A stretch of 64,000 nucleotides of DNA from Salinicoccus carnicancri Crm (lineage in GTDB: Bacteria > Bacillota > Bacilli > Staphylococcales > Salinicoccaceae), in assembly GCF_000330705.1 (NCBI RefSeq), contig NZ_ANAM01000010.1:226007-290006 (forward strand), in the 5' to 3' direction. This document shows positions 25,046-38,541 of the stretch, piece after piece. The notes beneath the pieces are model-generated. The model saw only the letters and a list, made by a program, of their open reading frames with translations. It searched no databases and was not told the origin of the DNA. The position numbers and the translations under genes were made by a program. Within the stretch, counting starts at the first letter, position 1. Each line of letters opens with the position of its first letter.

Positions 25046-25074
25046 AAAAAAGCACGGATATTTCCGTGCTTTTT
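25046..25074. terminator. Terminator between pdxR and the tRNA array
   Basis: 12-bp perfect stem AAAAAGCACGGA / TCCGTGCTTTTT (25047-25058 with 25063-25074), 4-nt loop. Works for pdxR (+) and for the tRNA transcript (-). Confidence 0.92.
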
Positions 25075-25077
25075 GAA

Positions 25078-25151
<74 letters not shown>

Positions 25152-25171
25152 CCACTATGTAATTAAAAAAG

Positions 25172-25244
25172 TGGAGACTAGCGGGATCGAACCGCTGACC
25201 TCCTGCGTGCAAAGCAGGCGCTCTCCCAGCTGAGCTAAGCCCCC
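25172..25244 (-). tRNA. tRNA-Ala (TGC)
   Basis: 73 nt, minus strand, begins GGGGGCTTAGCTC; anticodon arm CCTGC-TTTGCAC-GCAGG gives TGC; discriminator A, no CCA encoded. Confidence 0.95.
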
Positions 25245-25264
25245 ATGAAACATATATAGGAAAA

Positions 25265-25347
25265 TGCGGGTGAAGGGACTCGAACCCCCACGTCGTAAAG
25301 ACACTAGATCCTGATTCTAGCGCGTCTGCCAATTCCGCCACACCCGC
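25265..25347 (-). tRNA. tRNA-Leu (CAG)
   Basis: 83 nt with a short variable arm region as expected for a class II tRNA; begins GCGGGTGTGGCGG; anticodon arm CTAGA-ATCAGGA-TCTAG gives CAG; discriminator A, no CCA encoded. Confidence 0.93.
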
Positions 25348-25357
25348 GTAATACAAA

Positions 25358-25431
25358 TCGGGAAGACAGGATTCGAACCTGCGACCCCTTGGTCCCAAAC
25401 CAAGTGCTCTACCAAGCTGAGCTACTTCCCG
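25358..25431 (-). tRNA. tRNA-Pro (TGG)
   Basis: 74 nt, begins CGGGAAGTAGCTC; anticodon arm CTTGG-TTTGGGA-CCAAG gives TGG; discriminator A, no CCA encoded. Confidence 0.95.
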
Positions 25432-25443
25432 TGGCTGTACAAG

Positions 25444-25517
25444 CGCGCCCGAGAGGAGTCGAACCCCTAACCTCTTGATCCGTAGTCAAACGCTCTATCC
25501 AATTGAGCTACGGGCGC
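25444..25517 (-). tRNA. tRNA-Arg (ACG)
   Basis: 74 nt, begins GCGCCCGTAGCTC; anticodon loop CTACGGA gives ACG (read as inosine-CG after editing by TadA, from family knowledge); discriminator G, no CCA encoded. Confidence 0.95.
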
Positions 25518-25580
25518 ATATATAATAATTTGAGTTGTTTGTTTCAAAAAAAATAAAACGGCATGACCGCTTAATAAAAA

Positions 25581-25655
25581 TGGAGCGGAAGACGGGATTC
25601 GAACCCGCGACCCCCACCTTGGCAAGGTGATGTTCTACCACTGAACTACTTCCGC
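25581..25655 (-). tRNA. tRNA-Gly (GCC)
   Basis: 75 nt including the encoded CCA; begins GCGGAAGTAGTTC; anticodon arm CCACC-TTGCCAA-GGTGG gives GCC; discriminator T followed by CCA. Confidence 0.95.
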
Positions 25656-25666
25656 ATTATAGTGAA

Positions 25667-25742
<76 letters not shown>

Positions 25743-25751
25743 TATTATTAA

Positions 25752-25827
25752 TGGTGGAGAATGACGGGTTCGAACCGCCGACCCTCTGCTTGTAAGGCAG
25801 ATGCTCTCCCAGCTGAGCTAATTCTCC
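25752..25827 (-). tRNA. tRNA-Val (TAC)
   Basis: 76 nt including the encoded CCA; begins GGAGAATTAGCTC; anticodon arm TCTGC-CTTACAA-GCAGA gives TAC; discriminator A. First gene of the array, just behind a strong promoter. Confidence 0.95.
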
Positions 25828-25860
25828 TGTAGGGCTTATTAATAACGTCGACTTTTATAT

Positions 25861-25888
25861 AATATACCATGAACAGCATTTTAGTCAA
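25861..25888 (-). promoter_or_regulatory. Promoter of the tRNA array
   Basis: Minus-strand TTGACT (25888-25883), 16-bp spacer, TATATT (25866-25861). It starts transcription about 25-30 bp before tRNA-Val, with the lysS terminator upstream, so the array has its own promoter. Confidence 0.75.
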
Positions 25889-25919
25889 CACTTCCGGCGT
25901 TTTTATTATTGGAATAATA

Positions 25920-25938
25920 CACCCGGGAGTTCCGGGTG
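25920..25938 (-). terminator. Terminator-like hairpin after lysS
   Basis: 7-bp stem CACCCGG / CCGGGTG with a 5-nt loop, 21 bp beyond the lysS stop. The following tract (TATTATT) is only moderately T-rich, so it may be leaky toward the tRNA array. Confidence 0.7.
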
Positions 25939-25959
25939 CATCATTCTGGTACTTTTACA

Positions 25960-28446
<2,487 letters not shown>

Positions 28447-28454
<8 letters not shown>

Positions 28455-28923
28455 TCTTCTCACCGGCTTCCAGTTCTTCCTTCAGCGTCTGCACGGTCTT
28501 ACCAAATACCGGATGGATCCGTCCGCCCGCAATTTCGGCCAATGGTTCCAGAACGAACGCGCGCTTGTGCATCTCCGTGTGTGGAATGCTCAGGTCATCA
28601 AGGGAGAGTTCCAGATCTTCATACAACAGTATATCGATATCTATTGTCCGCGGGCCCCATACTTCCTTGCGCACCCGGCCGAGTTCATGTTCGATGGCCA
28701 ACACCGTCTCCAGAAGCTCCAGAGGTGAGATGCGCGTATCAACCTCTACACACATGTTGATGAAGTCGGGCTGGTCCGTCTTGCCGTAAGGCTCTGTCTC
28801 ATACAGTGACGATCGTTTCGTCACACTGATTTCGTTCTGTCCATCGAGCCTGCGGACGGCAGAATCAAGGTTCTCCCTGCGGTTCCCCAGGTTGCTCCCG
28901 AGACCCAAATATGCAACTGCCAT
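28447..28923 (-). CDS. folK: HPPK, 6-hydroxymethyl-dihydropterin pyrophosphokinase
   Basis: Transfers pyrophosphate from ATP to 6-hydroxymethyl-dihydropterin in folate synthesis. 158 aa with [33 protein letters not shown] and the signature [13 protein letters not shown]. Start overlaps the folB stop (TAATG). Middle of the folP-folB-folK-dusB-lysS operon. Confidence 0.95.
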
Positions 28924-29288
28924 TATTCTTCCCGCTTTCTGTTCAGTGTAATGCTCACATTATCATAATTTCCCTCGATGGGAGGGTTTGGCTTCGCTAT
29001 TGTCACTTCTGTCTCTATTATTTTATCATACCGGTCAAACAGGGCTGCCGACACTTTTTCAGCCAGATGCTCGATCAGGTTCACAGGCGGGCCTTTGATG
29101 ATTTCCTCGATCATTTCATAAGCTTCACCGTAATGCACAGTCTGCTCCAGGTCGTCATGCTTAGAGGCTGCCGAAAGATTAAGATACATCACCACATCCG
29201 TGATGAAGAACTGGCCGAGCTTTTGCTCCGCGTCGAAGACACCGTGATAGGCATAGGTCTTGATACCATTCAATCTGATGTTATCCAT
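28923..29288 (-). CDS. folB: Dihydroneopterin aldolase FolB
   Basis: 121-aa T-fold enzyme: dihydroneopterin to 6-hydroxymethyl-dihydropterin. Family residues visible are TYAYHGVFDAEQKLGQFF (Tyr/His and Glu of the active site) and EVTIAKPNPPIEG with the catalytic Lys. Overlaps the end of folP by 8 bp. Confidence 0.94.
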   Translation of the reverse strand: MDNIRLNGIKTYAYHGVFDAEQKLGQFFITDVVMYLNLSAASKHDDLEQTVHYGEAYEMIEEIIKGPPVNLIEHLAEKVSAALFDRYDKIIETEVTIAKPNPPIEGNYDNVSITLNRKREE

Positions 29289-30069
29289 CGAGGTCCCCCT
29301 TCAGTCTGACATAGGCATCGACCAGCTTGCGGTTCAATGCGACATTATGGACGCGCACACCGGCGACACCTTTGTTGATGCCGTGAATCGTTGTCGCCGC
29401 TGTCGCCTCATCGCGGGCATGGGCGGGAGCCTCTTCACCCATGAGTTCTTTGACCATCCGTTTACGGCTCGTCGCAAGGAGCACAGGGTAGCCGACTGCG
29501 ACCAGCTCATCGAGACGGCGCATGACTTCCAGTTCCTCTTCACGGGACTTTACAAAGCCTATCCCCGGATCAAGCCAGATGTTCCCCTCTTTTACACCGT
29601 GGGATTTGGCGAGTTCCGCAGACTCCACAAGCTCACGGATCATGTCTTCCACCACATCCCCGTACGACGCATGATCATTATTGTGCATCAGGAATATCGG
29701 AGCATCGAAGTCACGGGCGGCGTCAAGAATCGTTTCATCATATGTTCCGCGCCACTGGTCATTGATCATGGTCGCGCCGGCTTCAAGCGCCCGGCGTGCC
29801 ACAGGTCCCCGGAAAGTGTCGATGGAAATGTCCGGTCCGAGATCCCGTATCGCTTCTATTACCGGCACAACGCGGCTGATCTCTTCCTCCTCTGTGATTT
29901 CCTTATGGCCGGGACGCGTTGAATAGCCCCCGACATCTATGATATCCACACCTTCATCAACCATGCTGCGCGCACGAACGGATGCGTCTTCCACAGAATT
30001 ATATTTCCCGCCGTCACTGAATGAATCCGGTGTCACATTCAGTATGCCCATTATTTTGAGCCGCTCCAT
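29281..30069 (-). CDS. folP: Dihydropteroate synthase FolP
   Basis: Condenses the pterin pyrophosphate with p-aminobenzoate; target of sulfonamides. 262 aa with MGILNVTPDSFSDGGKY (signature 1), VDIIDVGGYSTRPGH (signature 2, with Tyr where many homologues have Glu), and LLATSRKRMV. First gene of the folate-dusB-lysS operon. Confidence 0.95.
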   Translation of the reverse strand: MERLKIMGILNVTPDSFSDGGKYNSVEDASVRARSMVDEGVDIIDVGGYSTRPGHKEITEEEEISRVVPVIEAIRDLGPDISIDTFRGPVARRALEAGATMINDQWRGTYDETILDAARDFDAPIFLMHNNDHASYGDVVEDMIRELVESAELAKSHGVKEGNIWLDPGIGFVKSREEELEVMRRLDELVAVGYPVLLATSRKRMVKELMGEEAPAHARDEATAATTIHGINKGVAGVRVHNVALNRKLVDAYVRLKGDLDG

Positions 30070-30101
30070 ACTATCATCCTCTATTCCATAATAATAGACA
30101 T

Positions 30102-30110
30102 ATTATAACA
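30102..30110 (-). promoter_or_regulatory. Extended -10 promoter of the folP operon
   Basis: Minus-strand TGT-TATAAT (30110-30102), an extended -10 element with no convincing -35. It starts the transcript about 25 bp before folP. Confidence 0.5.
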
Positions 30111-30151
30111 CGTCCCGGGGGAGAAATATAATGGCCTGCGCCAAAAATAAA

Positions 30152-30179
30152 ATACCATACCCCGCGCGGGGTATGGTAT
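30152..30179 (-). terminator. Terminator of cysK (28-bp perfect palindrome)
   Basis: ATACCATACCCCGC with its exact complement GCGGGGTATGGTAT, followed on the minus strand by TTTATTTTT. The very tight loop means the central pairs will open in RNA. Confidence 0.9.
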
Positions 30180-30196
30180 CTGGCCACCAGTGGTTC

Positions 30197-31126
30197 TTAA
30201 TCTTCAAAGTTGAAAAGCGGTGTGGAAAGGTATCTCTCACCATTGGATGGCAGGACCGTGATGACGTTCTTGCCTTTGCCCAGTTTCTTGGCCACCCGGA
30301 TGGATGCTTCGACTGCGGCACCCGAAGATATGCCTCCGAGAATCCCTTCTTTTGCCGCCATTTCACGCGCCCTTTCCATTGCTGCTTCGTTGCCCACGGT
30401 CACGACTTCATCGTACACTTCAGTATTCAATGTACCCGGTACAAAACCGGCGCCGAGGCCCTGGATCTTATGGGGTCCCGGTTCCCCGCCGCTCAGTATG
30501 GCTGAGTCTTCAGGCTCAAGCGCATAGATTCTGAGTTCAGGATGTGCCTCTTTCAACACTTTTCCTGCACCTGAAATCGTACCGCCCGTGCCGATTCCGG
30601 ATACGAACCCGTCGACGGAAAGCCCCTCAGTCTGCTCCACAAGCTCTCTGCCTGTCGTTCTCGCATGGATCTCAGGGTTCGCCATATTCTCAAACTGCTG
30701 CGGCATGAAGTAGCCATGCTTCTCTGCAAGCTCCTCCGCCTTTTTTATCGCGCCTTTCATACCTTCGGCGCCGGGGGTCAGAATCAGTTCCGCCCCGTAT
30801 GCCTTGAGCAGGTTGCGGCGTTCCTTACTCATAGTATCCGGCATGACGAGTGTCGCCTTGTACCCTTTGCTGGCGGCGACCATGGCAAGACCGATACCAG
30901 TGTTACCACTCGTCGGCTCTATGATGGTCGTGTCTTTATCAAGTTTGCCCTCTTTTTCCTCCGCTTCGATCATCGAGAGCGCGATTCTGTCTTTTACAGA
31001 GCTTCCAGGGTTCATGAATTCAAGCTTAACGTAAATATCAGCTGAGTCATCATCAGTAAGGTTGTTCAATTTTACAAGTGGTGTGTTGCCGATTACTTCT
31101 GAAATATTATTATAAATTTTACTCAT
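30197..31126 (-). CDS. cysK: Cysteine synthase A, O-acetylserine (thiol)-lyase
   Basis: PLP enzyme making cysteine from O-acetylserine and sulfide. 309 aa; PLP lysine in [16 protein letters not shown], substrate loop [15 protein letters not shown], phosphate loop [13 protein letters not shown], and SSGAAVEAS near the end. Own promoter and terminator; between hslO and folP as in staphylococci. Confidence 0.96.
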   Translation of the reverse strand: MSKIYNNISEVIGNTPLVKLNNLTDDDSADIYVKLEFMNPGSSVKDRIALSMIEAEEKEGKLDKDTTIIEPTSGNTGIGLAMVAASKGYKATLVMPDTMSKERRNLLKAYGAELILTPGAEGMKGAIKKAEELAEKHGYFMPQQFENMANPEIHARTTGRELVEQTEGLSVDGFVSGIGTGGTISGAGKVLKEAHPELRIYALEPEDSAILSGGEPGPHKIQGLGAGFVPGTLNTEVYDEVVTVGNEAAMERAREMAAKEGILGGISSGAAVEASIRVAKKLGKGKNVITVLPSNGERYLSTPLFNFED

Positions 31127-31162
31127 AATATGCTCCTTTATCCCTAGTTAATAGCTATGAAT

Positions 31163-31191
31163 AATGTACCACTAATGCACCGTGAAATCAA
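31163..31191 (-). promoter_or_regulatory. Putative promoter of cysK
   Basis: Minus-strand TTGATT (31191-31186), 17-bp spacer, TACATT (31168-31163), 37 bp before the start codon. No clear CymR site could be made out. Confidence 0.5.
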
Positions 31192-31193
31192 CT

Positions 31194-32063
31194 TTAATGC
31201 GTGATAAGCGCCTCCAGCTCCTCTTTCTCGATCCAGACTTTGTTGCGGCAGAAATGACAGTCCGCTTCCGCTCCGCCGTCCTCTTTGATCATTGTAACAA
31301 TTTCCCGGGCATCAAGTGTAGCAATAGCATTCAGGAAACGTTCCTTGGAACATGTACATTCGAATGCCACAGGCATTTCATCGAGCTTGCGCCAGTTGTT
31401 ACGGCCGATGATTTCGTCGATGATCTCCGAAGGCGTGAGTCCCTGGTCGATCAGCTTCGATACAGGCGTCATTTCAGCCGCCCGCCTGTCGAGGAAGTCC
31501 ATCGTCTCCTCGCTCGCGCCGGGCATGACCTGTATGATGAAGCCTCCGGCGGCTTTTATCGTATTATCCGGATTCACAAGAACACCAAGTGCCACAATGG
31601 AAGGCACCTGCTCACTCGTATAGAAGTAGTAGGAAAAATCCTCCCCGATTTCCCCGGAAATGATTTCGGTGGAGCCTGTGAAATGCTCCTTCAGCCCAAT
31701 GTCCTTGACCACGTTGAGAAACCCGTCCGTGCCCACTGCACGCCGTACGTCAAGCTTGCCATGTTCATTCAGCGGGAAATGCACCTGGGGGTTGCTCAAG
31801 TACCCGCGCACTTTGCCCCCGGCATTGCTGTCGACGACGATTGCGCCGATCGGGCCACCGCCCTGCAGTGTCACAGTCACCTTTTCTTCATTTTTCAGCA
31901 TAGAACCCATCATGAGCCCGGCAGTCATCGTACGGCCGAGGGCCGCAGCAGCTGTCGGATATGCCCCGTGCCTTGTGACCGCTTCGTCTACCGTTTCTGT
32001 CGTGTCGACAGAAAATATTCTTATTTCATCGTTCATTCCGATTCCTCTGATCAGATGATCCAT
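31194..32063 (-). CDS. hslO: Redox-regulated chaperone Hsp33
   Basis: 289-aa holdase switched on by disulfide formation. Core chaperone domain with [12 protein letters not shown] and [15 protein letters not shown], and the C-terminal zinc site CTC ... CHFC that acts as redox switch, all four Cys present. Lies between ftsH and cysK. Confidence 0.95.
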   Translation of the reverse strand: MDHLIRGIGMNDEIRIFSVDTTETVDEAVTRHGAYPTAAAALGRTMTAGLMMGSMLKNEEKVTVTLQGGGPIGAIVVDSNAGGKVRGYLSNPQVHFPLNEHGKLDVRRAVGTDGFLNVVKDIGLKEHFTGSTEIISGEIGEDFSYYFYTSEQVPSIVALGVLVNPDNTIKAAGGFIIQVMPGASEETMDFLDRRAAEMTPVSKLIDQGLTPSEIIDEIIGRNNWRKLDEMPVAFECTCSKERFLNAIATLDAREIVTMIKEDGGAEADCHFCRNKVWIEKEELEALITH

Positions 32064-32089
32064 GTATTTTCCTCCCTAATATCACACAA

Positions 32090-32111
32090 AAGTCGCCCAA
32101 CCGGGCGACTT
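32090..32111 (-). terminator. Terminator of ftsH
   Basis: Perfect 9-bp stem AAGTCGCCC / GGGCGACTT with a 4-nt loop, then TTTG on the minus strand. It starts 11 bp beyond the ftsH stop and lies just before hslO. Confidence 0.85.
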
Positions 32112-32121
32112 CACACGTGTC

Positions 32122-34260
<2,139 letters not shown>

Positions 34261-34334
34261 CCGTAAACCTCCATTTCTAATACGACTAACAGAAATAATA
34301 CCATAATTTCACAATAATATTCCACTGTTTTGAC

Positions 34335-34874
34335 TTATTGATAAAGCTCTGGTTTCAAAAGGCCGATGTACGGCAGATTTCTGTACTTTTCATCGAAATC
34401 AAGCCCATATCCGACAACAAATCCATCAGGGATTTCCGTCCCTGCATATTTCACATCCACGTGAAGCTTACGGTTCACGGGCTTATCCAGAAGTGTCACA
34501 ATTTCGAGTGATGCCGCATTCCTGTAGGCGATCAGATCGACAATCGAGTTCAATGTAGTCCCGGTTTCGATGATATCCTCGACAATCAGGATATGACGGC
34601 CATCCACTGAAGTGGACAGGTCTTTCAATATCTTTACTTCCCCGGAAGATTTCGTGCCTACATAGCTTGAAACATCCATGAAATCTATCTCAAGATGCGT
34701 ATCTATGTATTTGATCAGGTCGGACATGAACATGATGGAGCCTTTGAGCAGCCCGACAAGTATGGGTGTCTTCCCTTCATAGTCCCTGGTGATCTTCTCC
34801 CCCAGTTCTTTTGCGATTGCCTGGATTTCCTCCTCGGACAATACAACCTCGCTGATATCATTGTTAATACTCAT
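34335..34874 (-). CDS. hpt: Hypoxanthine phosphoribosyltransferase
   Basis: Purine salvage enzyme: hypoxanthine or guanine with PRPP gives IMP or GMP. 179 aa with the PRPP motif [14 protein letters not shown] and the flexible-loop block [21 protein letters not shown] precedes the ATG; overlaps tilS by 4 bp. Confidence 0.95.
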   Translation of the reverse strand: MSINNDISEVVLSEEEIQAIAKELGEKITRDYEGKTPILVGLLKGSIMFMSDLIKYIDTHLEIDFMDVSSYVGTKSSGEVKILKDLSTSVDGRHILIVEDIIETGTTLNSIVDLIAYRNAASLEIVTLLDKPVNRKLHVDVKYAGTEIPDGFVVGYGLDFDEKYRNLPYIGLLKPELYQ

Positions 34875-36109
34875 TGCCTTACTCCTTTTTCGACACTTAA
34901 TCGACTGTGATTCCCTCGTGTCTTCATTATATTATAAATTATGCCCACTGCAATAATTTGATGATCCCGGCCTGTGACCACCGGCATGGTCTCCCGTTCA
35001 TACTTCGGTACTTTCCGGTCGATGAACAGGCGGGAGAGCTTCTTCGTGCCGACGCCCGGCACAAAGATTCTGTCCCCTTCCTTTCTAGTCCGTACGCGGA
35101 CGGGCAGTTCCGAGGGGGCCATTTCAACCGTAATCTTGTATCCGTTGAAGCTGTACATTCCGTTCTCGGTGATATCGAGACGGTGAAGCGTAACAGAATC
35201 CCCTGCCTCAATTCGAATTTCATCATAGGCGATCACCACCAGCCGGTCGCCCACGGGGAATTCCGCCTGGGCGGTGCCGGAGGATGCTACATCAAGCATC
35301 TCTTCAATGTATCTCCGCCTCGCACCGAGCCCCCGGGATGCGAGCCACGCGTTCACTATATAGATACGGCTGATCCTCCGCCTTTCGTTGAGCTCTTCCC
35401 GTGACAGCACCTGCCGGCCTGAGATGAAATCCGCAGCCTCTTCGCGCAGCATGCCGTCGATCTCCCCCAGATCCTCCGACAACTTCAGAAGCTGGTCCGG
35501 CTGGAGATGCTCCGATGCCCTGATATCCTTCATCAGATTGTGGCGGATATAATTGCGGGTATAGTCCGTGCCGCTGTTGGACTCATCTTCAAAATATGTC
35601 ACCTGGTGACGGCCGGCATAGGCTTCAATTGCCGCACGCGGGATGTGGAGCAGCGGCCGGATGATGCGGTATCCTCCCTCCTCCCGCGCGTATGGTATCC
35701 CCATCCTGCCCGGCAGATACCTGCCGGTGAGCAGCTGGTGCATCACAGACTCATACTGGTCATCCAGGTGATGGGCAGTGAGGAGGACGCGGACGCCGTG
35801 GCGCACCATCATCTCATCGAAAAACTGATAGCGTGCTTCACGCGCCGCCGCCTGGCTGAAATCACCCTTTTCGATATCAAGCCGGACCGTTTCGCACAGG
35901 ACACCATCCGCTGCGGCCATATTCATTATATGGGCCGCCTCCGCTTCCGATGCCGCCCTCTGACCGTGGTTGACGTGCAGCAGTATAAGACGTCCGAAAG
36001 TATTACTGTATGAAGTTTTCAACAGATGGTAGAGGGCCATGGAGTCCACGCCGCCGGAAATCGCAAGTGCCACCGTATCATCTTTGTCCCAGGAACATCT
36101 TAGTTCCAT
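34871..36109 (-). CDS. tilS: tRNA(Ile)-lysidine synthase TilS
   Basis: Modifies C34 of tRNA-Ile(CAU) to lysidine. 412 aa; PP-loop [15 protein letters not shown] at about residue 18, [11 protein letters not shown], and the C-terminal TilS domain [20 protein letters not shown]. Coupled to hpt by a 4-bp overlap. Somewhat short of many TilS proteins, with a nucleotide-binding domain very near the N-terminus. Confidence 0.94.
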   Translation of the reverse strand: MELRCSWDKDDTVALAISGGVDSMALYHLLKTSYSNTFGRLILLHVNHGQRAASEAEAAHIMNMAAADGVLCETVRLDIEKGDFSQAAAREARYQFFDEMMVRHGVRVLLTAHHLDDQYESVMHQLLTGRYLPGRMGIPYAREEGGYRIIRPLLHIPRAAIEAYAGRHQVTYFEDESNSGTDYTRNYIRHNLMKDIRASEHLQPDQLLKLSEDLGEIDGMLREEAADFISGRQVLSREELNERRRISRIYIVNAWLASRGLGARRRYIEEMLDVASSGTAQAEFPVGDRLVVIAYDEIRIEAGDSVTLHRLDITENGMYSFNGYKITVEMAPSELPVRVRTRKEGDRIFVPGVGTKKLSRLFIDRKVPKYERETMPVVTGRDHQIIAVGIIYNIMKTRGNHSRLSVEKGVRQ

Positions 36110-36168
36110 AGCCTACACTTCCCGTAAAATAAAATAAGACGATTACTGGAATCGTCTGTATATATCTA

Positions 36169-36549
36169 TTATCTTTTACCTCTGCCGCCACGGCGTGATT
36201 CCGTCTGCCTTTTGATCGTAGAGAGGCGGTCCTCACTATCCTTCAGGAAGCTGGACAGCTTCTTCTCGAAATCTTCCGGCGAACTTTCCCTGCGCGGCCT
36301 CGGTTTTGGTTTCTGCTCTTTTGCTTTTTTTATGGACAGACTGATTTTACCATCGTCTCCGACGGATAGGACCTTCACTTCAATTTCCTGGCCCACACTG
36401 AGATGCTCATTGATATCCTCTACATACTGATCCGCAACCTCACTGATGTGCACTAGTCCTGTCTTTCCTCCCGGCAGTTCAACAAACGCACCGAAATTCT
36501 TGATACCCGTGACTTTCCCGATAACTTTACTGCCCACTTCAACTGACAT
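36169..36549 (-). CDS. S1-domain RNA-binding protein, YabR/GSP13 type
   Basis: 126 aa. Residues about 5-75 form an S1 OB-fold (GSKVIGKVTGIKNFGAFVEL, GLVHISEVADQYVEDI, KVLSVGDDGKISLSIKK), followed by a basic, Arg-rich tail. Usually lies between divIC and tilS in Bacilli, as here. A ribosome or RNA-associated role is inferred from the domain. Confidence 0.9.
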   Translation of the reverse strand: MSVEVGSKVIGKVTGIKNFGAFVELPGGKTGLVHISEVADQYVEDINEHLSVGQEIEVKVLSVGDDGKISLSIKKAKEQKPKPRPRRESSPEDFEKKLSSFLKDSEDRLSTIKRQTESRRGGRGKR

Positions 36550-36613
36550 CTTGATATATTATCCTCCCAATTATCATTTACTCGCTATATATAATAATAC
36601 CATTAAAAAGAAA

Positions 36614-36643
36614 AATAATCATTACAATATTGTAACGATTATT
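36614..36643 (-). terminator. A/T-rich terminator overlapping the divIC stop
   Basis: 30-bp palindrome with one mismatched pair: AATAATC and GATTATT around the perfect TTACAATATTGTAA. Followed on the minus strand by TTTCTTTTT. It contains the divIC stop codon. Confidence 0.7.
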
Positions 36644-37034
36644 CTTCCTGCACTTCTTTTTCAGCGTTTTCATCGTTTGATTCCGGCAAATTGAAAACAA
36701 TCTCCCCTTCTTCAGAGAAGAAGAATTCACTTCGCGCAATTCTTGCAATATAGTTCTCATCATTCAGCTGCTTTATCTGCTGCTCAAGGTCTTTTTCCTC
36801 GGCCACCCGTTCATCCATGACTTCCTCGGTCTGAACAAGTTCTTCCTGCAGCAGCTGGTTCTGAGTCTTCTGGTTGAAAGCCACGATCAGCAGGATGCCC
36901 ACCAGCAGCAGCATCAGGCTGCCGAACAGCATTGTACGTTTTTTGGCAACACGGTTTTCATTGCGGCGCACCTTCTTTTCAGCGTCCCGCTTTTTCGTAT
37001 AGCCATTGATCATCCTGACCACTTTGTTAGCCAA
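36639..37034 (-). CDS. divIC: Septum formation initiator DivIC
   Basis: Bitopic division protein that works with DivIB and FtsL. About 131 aa if started at the TTG at 37034 (in ALANKVVRMINGYTKKR), which has AAGGGATGTG about 6-10 nt ahead; the open frame to 37091 adds atypical residues. A basic cytoplasmic part, one membrane helix (TMLFGSLMLLLVGILLIVAF), then a coiled coil (ELVQTEEVMDERVAEEKDLE) and an acidic tail. Located between rqcP and the S1-domain gene as usual. Confidence 0.88.
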   Translation of the reverse strand: MANKVVRMINGYTKKRDAEKKVRRNENRVAKKRTMLFGSLMLLLVGILLIVAFNQKTQNQLLQEELVQTEEVMDERVAEEKDLEQQIKQLNDENYIARIARSEFFFSEEGEIVFNLPESNDENAEKEVQEE

Positions 37035-37096
37035 TGCATCACATCCCTTAATTGTGCATTCTCTATTTATAAAATACACCATAAGCGACATGTTTA

Positions 37097-37372
37097 CTAG
37101 AGAAAATCGGTCTCACTTTCAATTTTCTCCTCTTTCAGCACCTTATACATGCGCTCCGCATCCTCTTTTTTGGCATGCGCTCCGAGCTCCAGTACTTCGA
37201 ATGTAAGAACCTTCCGGCCGAACCGTATTTCCACCTCGTCACCGACAGCCAGGTCGGTCCCGGCTTTTGCCGTCCTGCCATTTACTTTCACACGCCCTTC
37301 GTCGCTCAGTTCCTTGGCGAGCGGGCGCCGTTTGATCACGCGTGACACTTTGAGGAATTTGTCCAATCTCAT
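37097..37372 (-). CDS. rqcP: S4-domain ribosome-associated protein RqcP (YabO)
   Basis: 91 aa with an N-terminal S4 RNA-binding domain ([36 protein letters not shown]). It assists alanine tailing in ribosome quality control together with RqcH. Begins 3 bp after the mazG/yabN stop. Confidence 0.93.
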   Translation of the reverse strand: MRLDKFLKVSRVIKRRPLAKELSDEGRVKVNGRTAKAGTDLAVGDEVEIRFGRKVLTFEVLELGAHAKKEDAERMYKVLKEEKIESETDFL

Positions 37373-37374
37373 GG

Positions 37375-38541
37375 TTATTCCCCCCCCTTTTTCAGTATAT
37401 CTTCCAGCGTGCGCCCTTCATGGATGGTTTCCTTCATCCAGCCGAGCACTTTTTCGCCGTATTCCTTCTCATGCTTTATCTTCTCTTTCTTGCCCTCATT
37501 CTTCTTGGCCTCGCTCCATATGCGCTTCAAATCATCCACTGATTCCGCCGACTCATCCCCGAAAACGTGAGGATGACGTCTGACTATTTTCGCATTCAGA
37601 CTTCCGAGCACATCGAAGAAATCGAAATATCCCTCTTTTTTTCCGATTGCGCTGTGAAGTGCAACCTGCAGCAGAATATCCCCGAGCTCTTCAACGATTG
37701 CGTCGTCATCCCGCTGTTCTATCGCCTCGATGACCTCGAACGTTTCCTCGATCATGTGTTTTTCAAGCGATTCATGGGTCTGCACCTTGTCCCACGGGCA
37801 GCCGTCCTCGCCGACAAGCGTATCGAACACTTCAGTCATATAATGAATATCTCGTTCCACCAGTCTGACGTCCTCCGTCTTCGGTATATAAAGACAGAGC
37901 AGGTTGCTGCTGATACCCAGGCGGTCGATCTCATGGAGCCCGGTGCTGTATATCTTTTCATCCCGGCTCCCCGCTGCATCTACGAGCTGCACTTTCGTCT
38001 CCGGCGAATAATATTCCAGCAGTGTGAGCTTCGCCTCATTCAGGCTGAGGGTGTCGTATACCTGGGTGATGAGAGTGTGCTTGTTGAAATCAAGATCGCC
38101 GACGGCAAGTGCGGTGCCATCGAGAACCTGGAACCCTTCATTCACAGGCACTTTGAATGCACCGATGACCACATCGACGAAACTCTGTCCACCCGATACT
38201 TCAACGTGGATTTCTCCTGACCCCTCCCTCGCGAGGAGCATTTCCGTTGTCGTTTCATAAAACATCGGGTGGCCCGGGACAGCGTATATGACATCACGGT
38301 CACGGGCCGCGGCAACGAGTGCAGCCACAATCGCCGAGTAGGTTTCCTCGAAGGTATCATGCATCTCATAGAGATGATCGAAACTTACTGTCTCCACGCC
38401 TTCCGATTCAAGCTCACGCGCCACGGGGTGGCCGTCTGTTCGCAGATGAACCTTATCCGCTGACCTGAGACGCTTCCATACGCCAAGCGGCATCTGATCC
38501 AGGTCCGATGTCCCAAGCCCGATAATTTCTATTTTATTCAT
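37375..38541 (-). CDS. yabN: YabN-type protein: tetrapyrrole methylase-like domain fused to MazG pyrophosphohydrolase
   Basis: 388 aa. Residues about 1-215 resemble the SAM-dependent tetrapyrrole methylase fold ([33 protein letters not shown]). Residues about 245-370 are Maz[21 protein letters not shown], the metal-binding EExxE of [11 protein letters not shown], and [13 protein letters not shown]. Probably hydrolyses nucleoside triphosphates; the role of the first domain is unknown. Overlaps mfd by 4 bp. Confidence 0.92.
   Translation of the reverse strand: MNKIEIIGLGTSDLDQMPLGVWKRLRSADKVHLRTDGHPVARELESEGVETVSFDHLYEMHDTFEETYSAIVAALVAAARDRDVIYAVPGHPMFYETTTEMLLAREGSGEIHVEVSGGQSFVDVVIGAFKVPVNEGFQVLDGTALAVGDLDFNKHTLITQVYDTLSLNEAKLTLLEYYSPETKVQLVDAAGSRDEKIYSTGLHEIDRLGISSNLLCLYIPKTEDVRLVERDIHYMTEVFDTLVGEDGCPWDKVQTHESLEKHMIEETFEVIEAIEQRDDDAIVEELGDILLQVALHSAIGKKEGYFDFFDVLGSLNAKIVRRHPHVFGDESAESVDDLKRIWSEAKKNEGKKEKIKHEKEYGEKVLGWMKETIHEGRTLEDILKKGGE

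Noticed and set aside
25518..25580. Second promoter or terminator between tRNA-Gly and tRNA-Arg
   Set aside because: TTGAAA-17-TATATA exists but would start inside tRNA-Arg; the hairpin near the T-run has only about 3 pairs.
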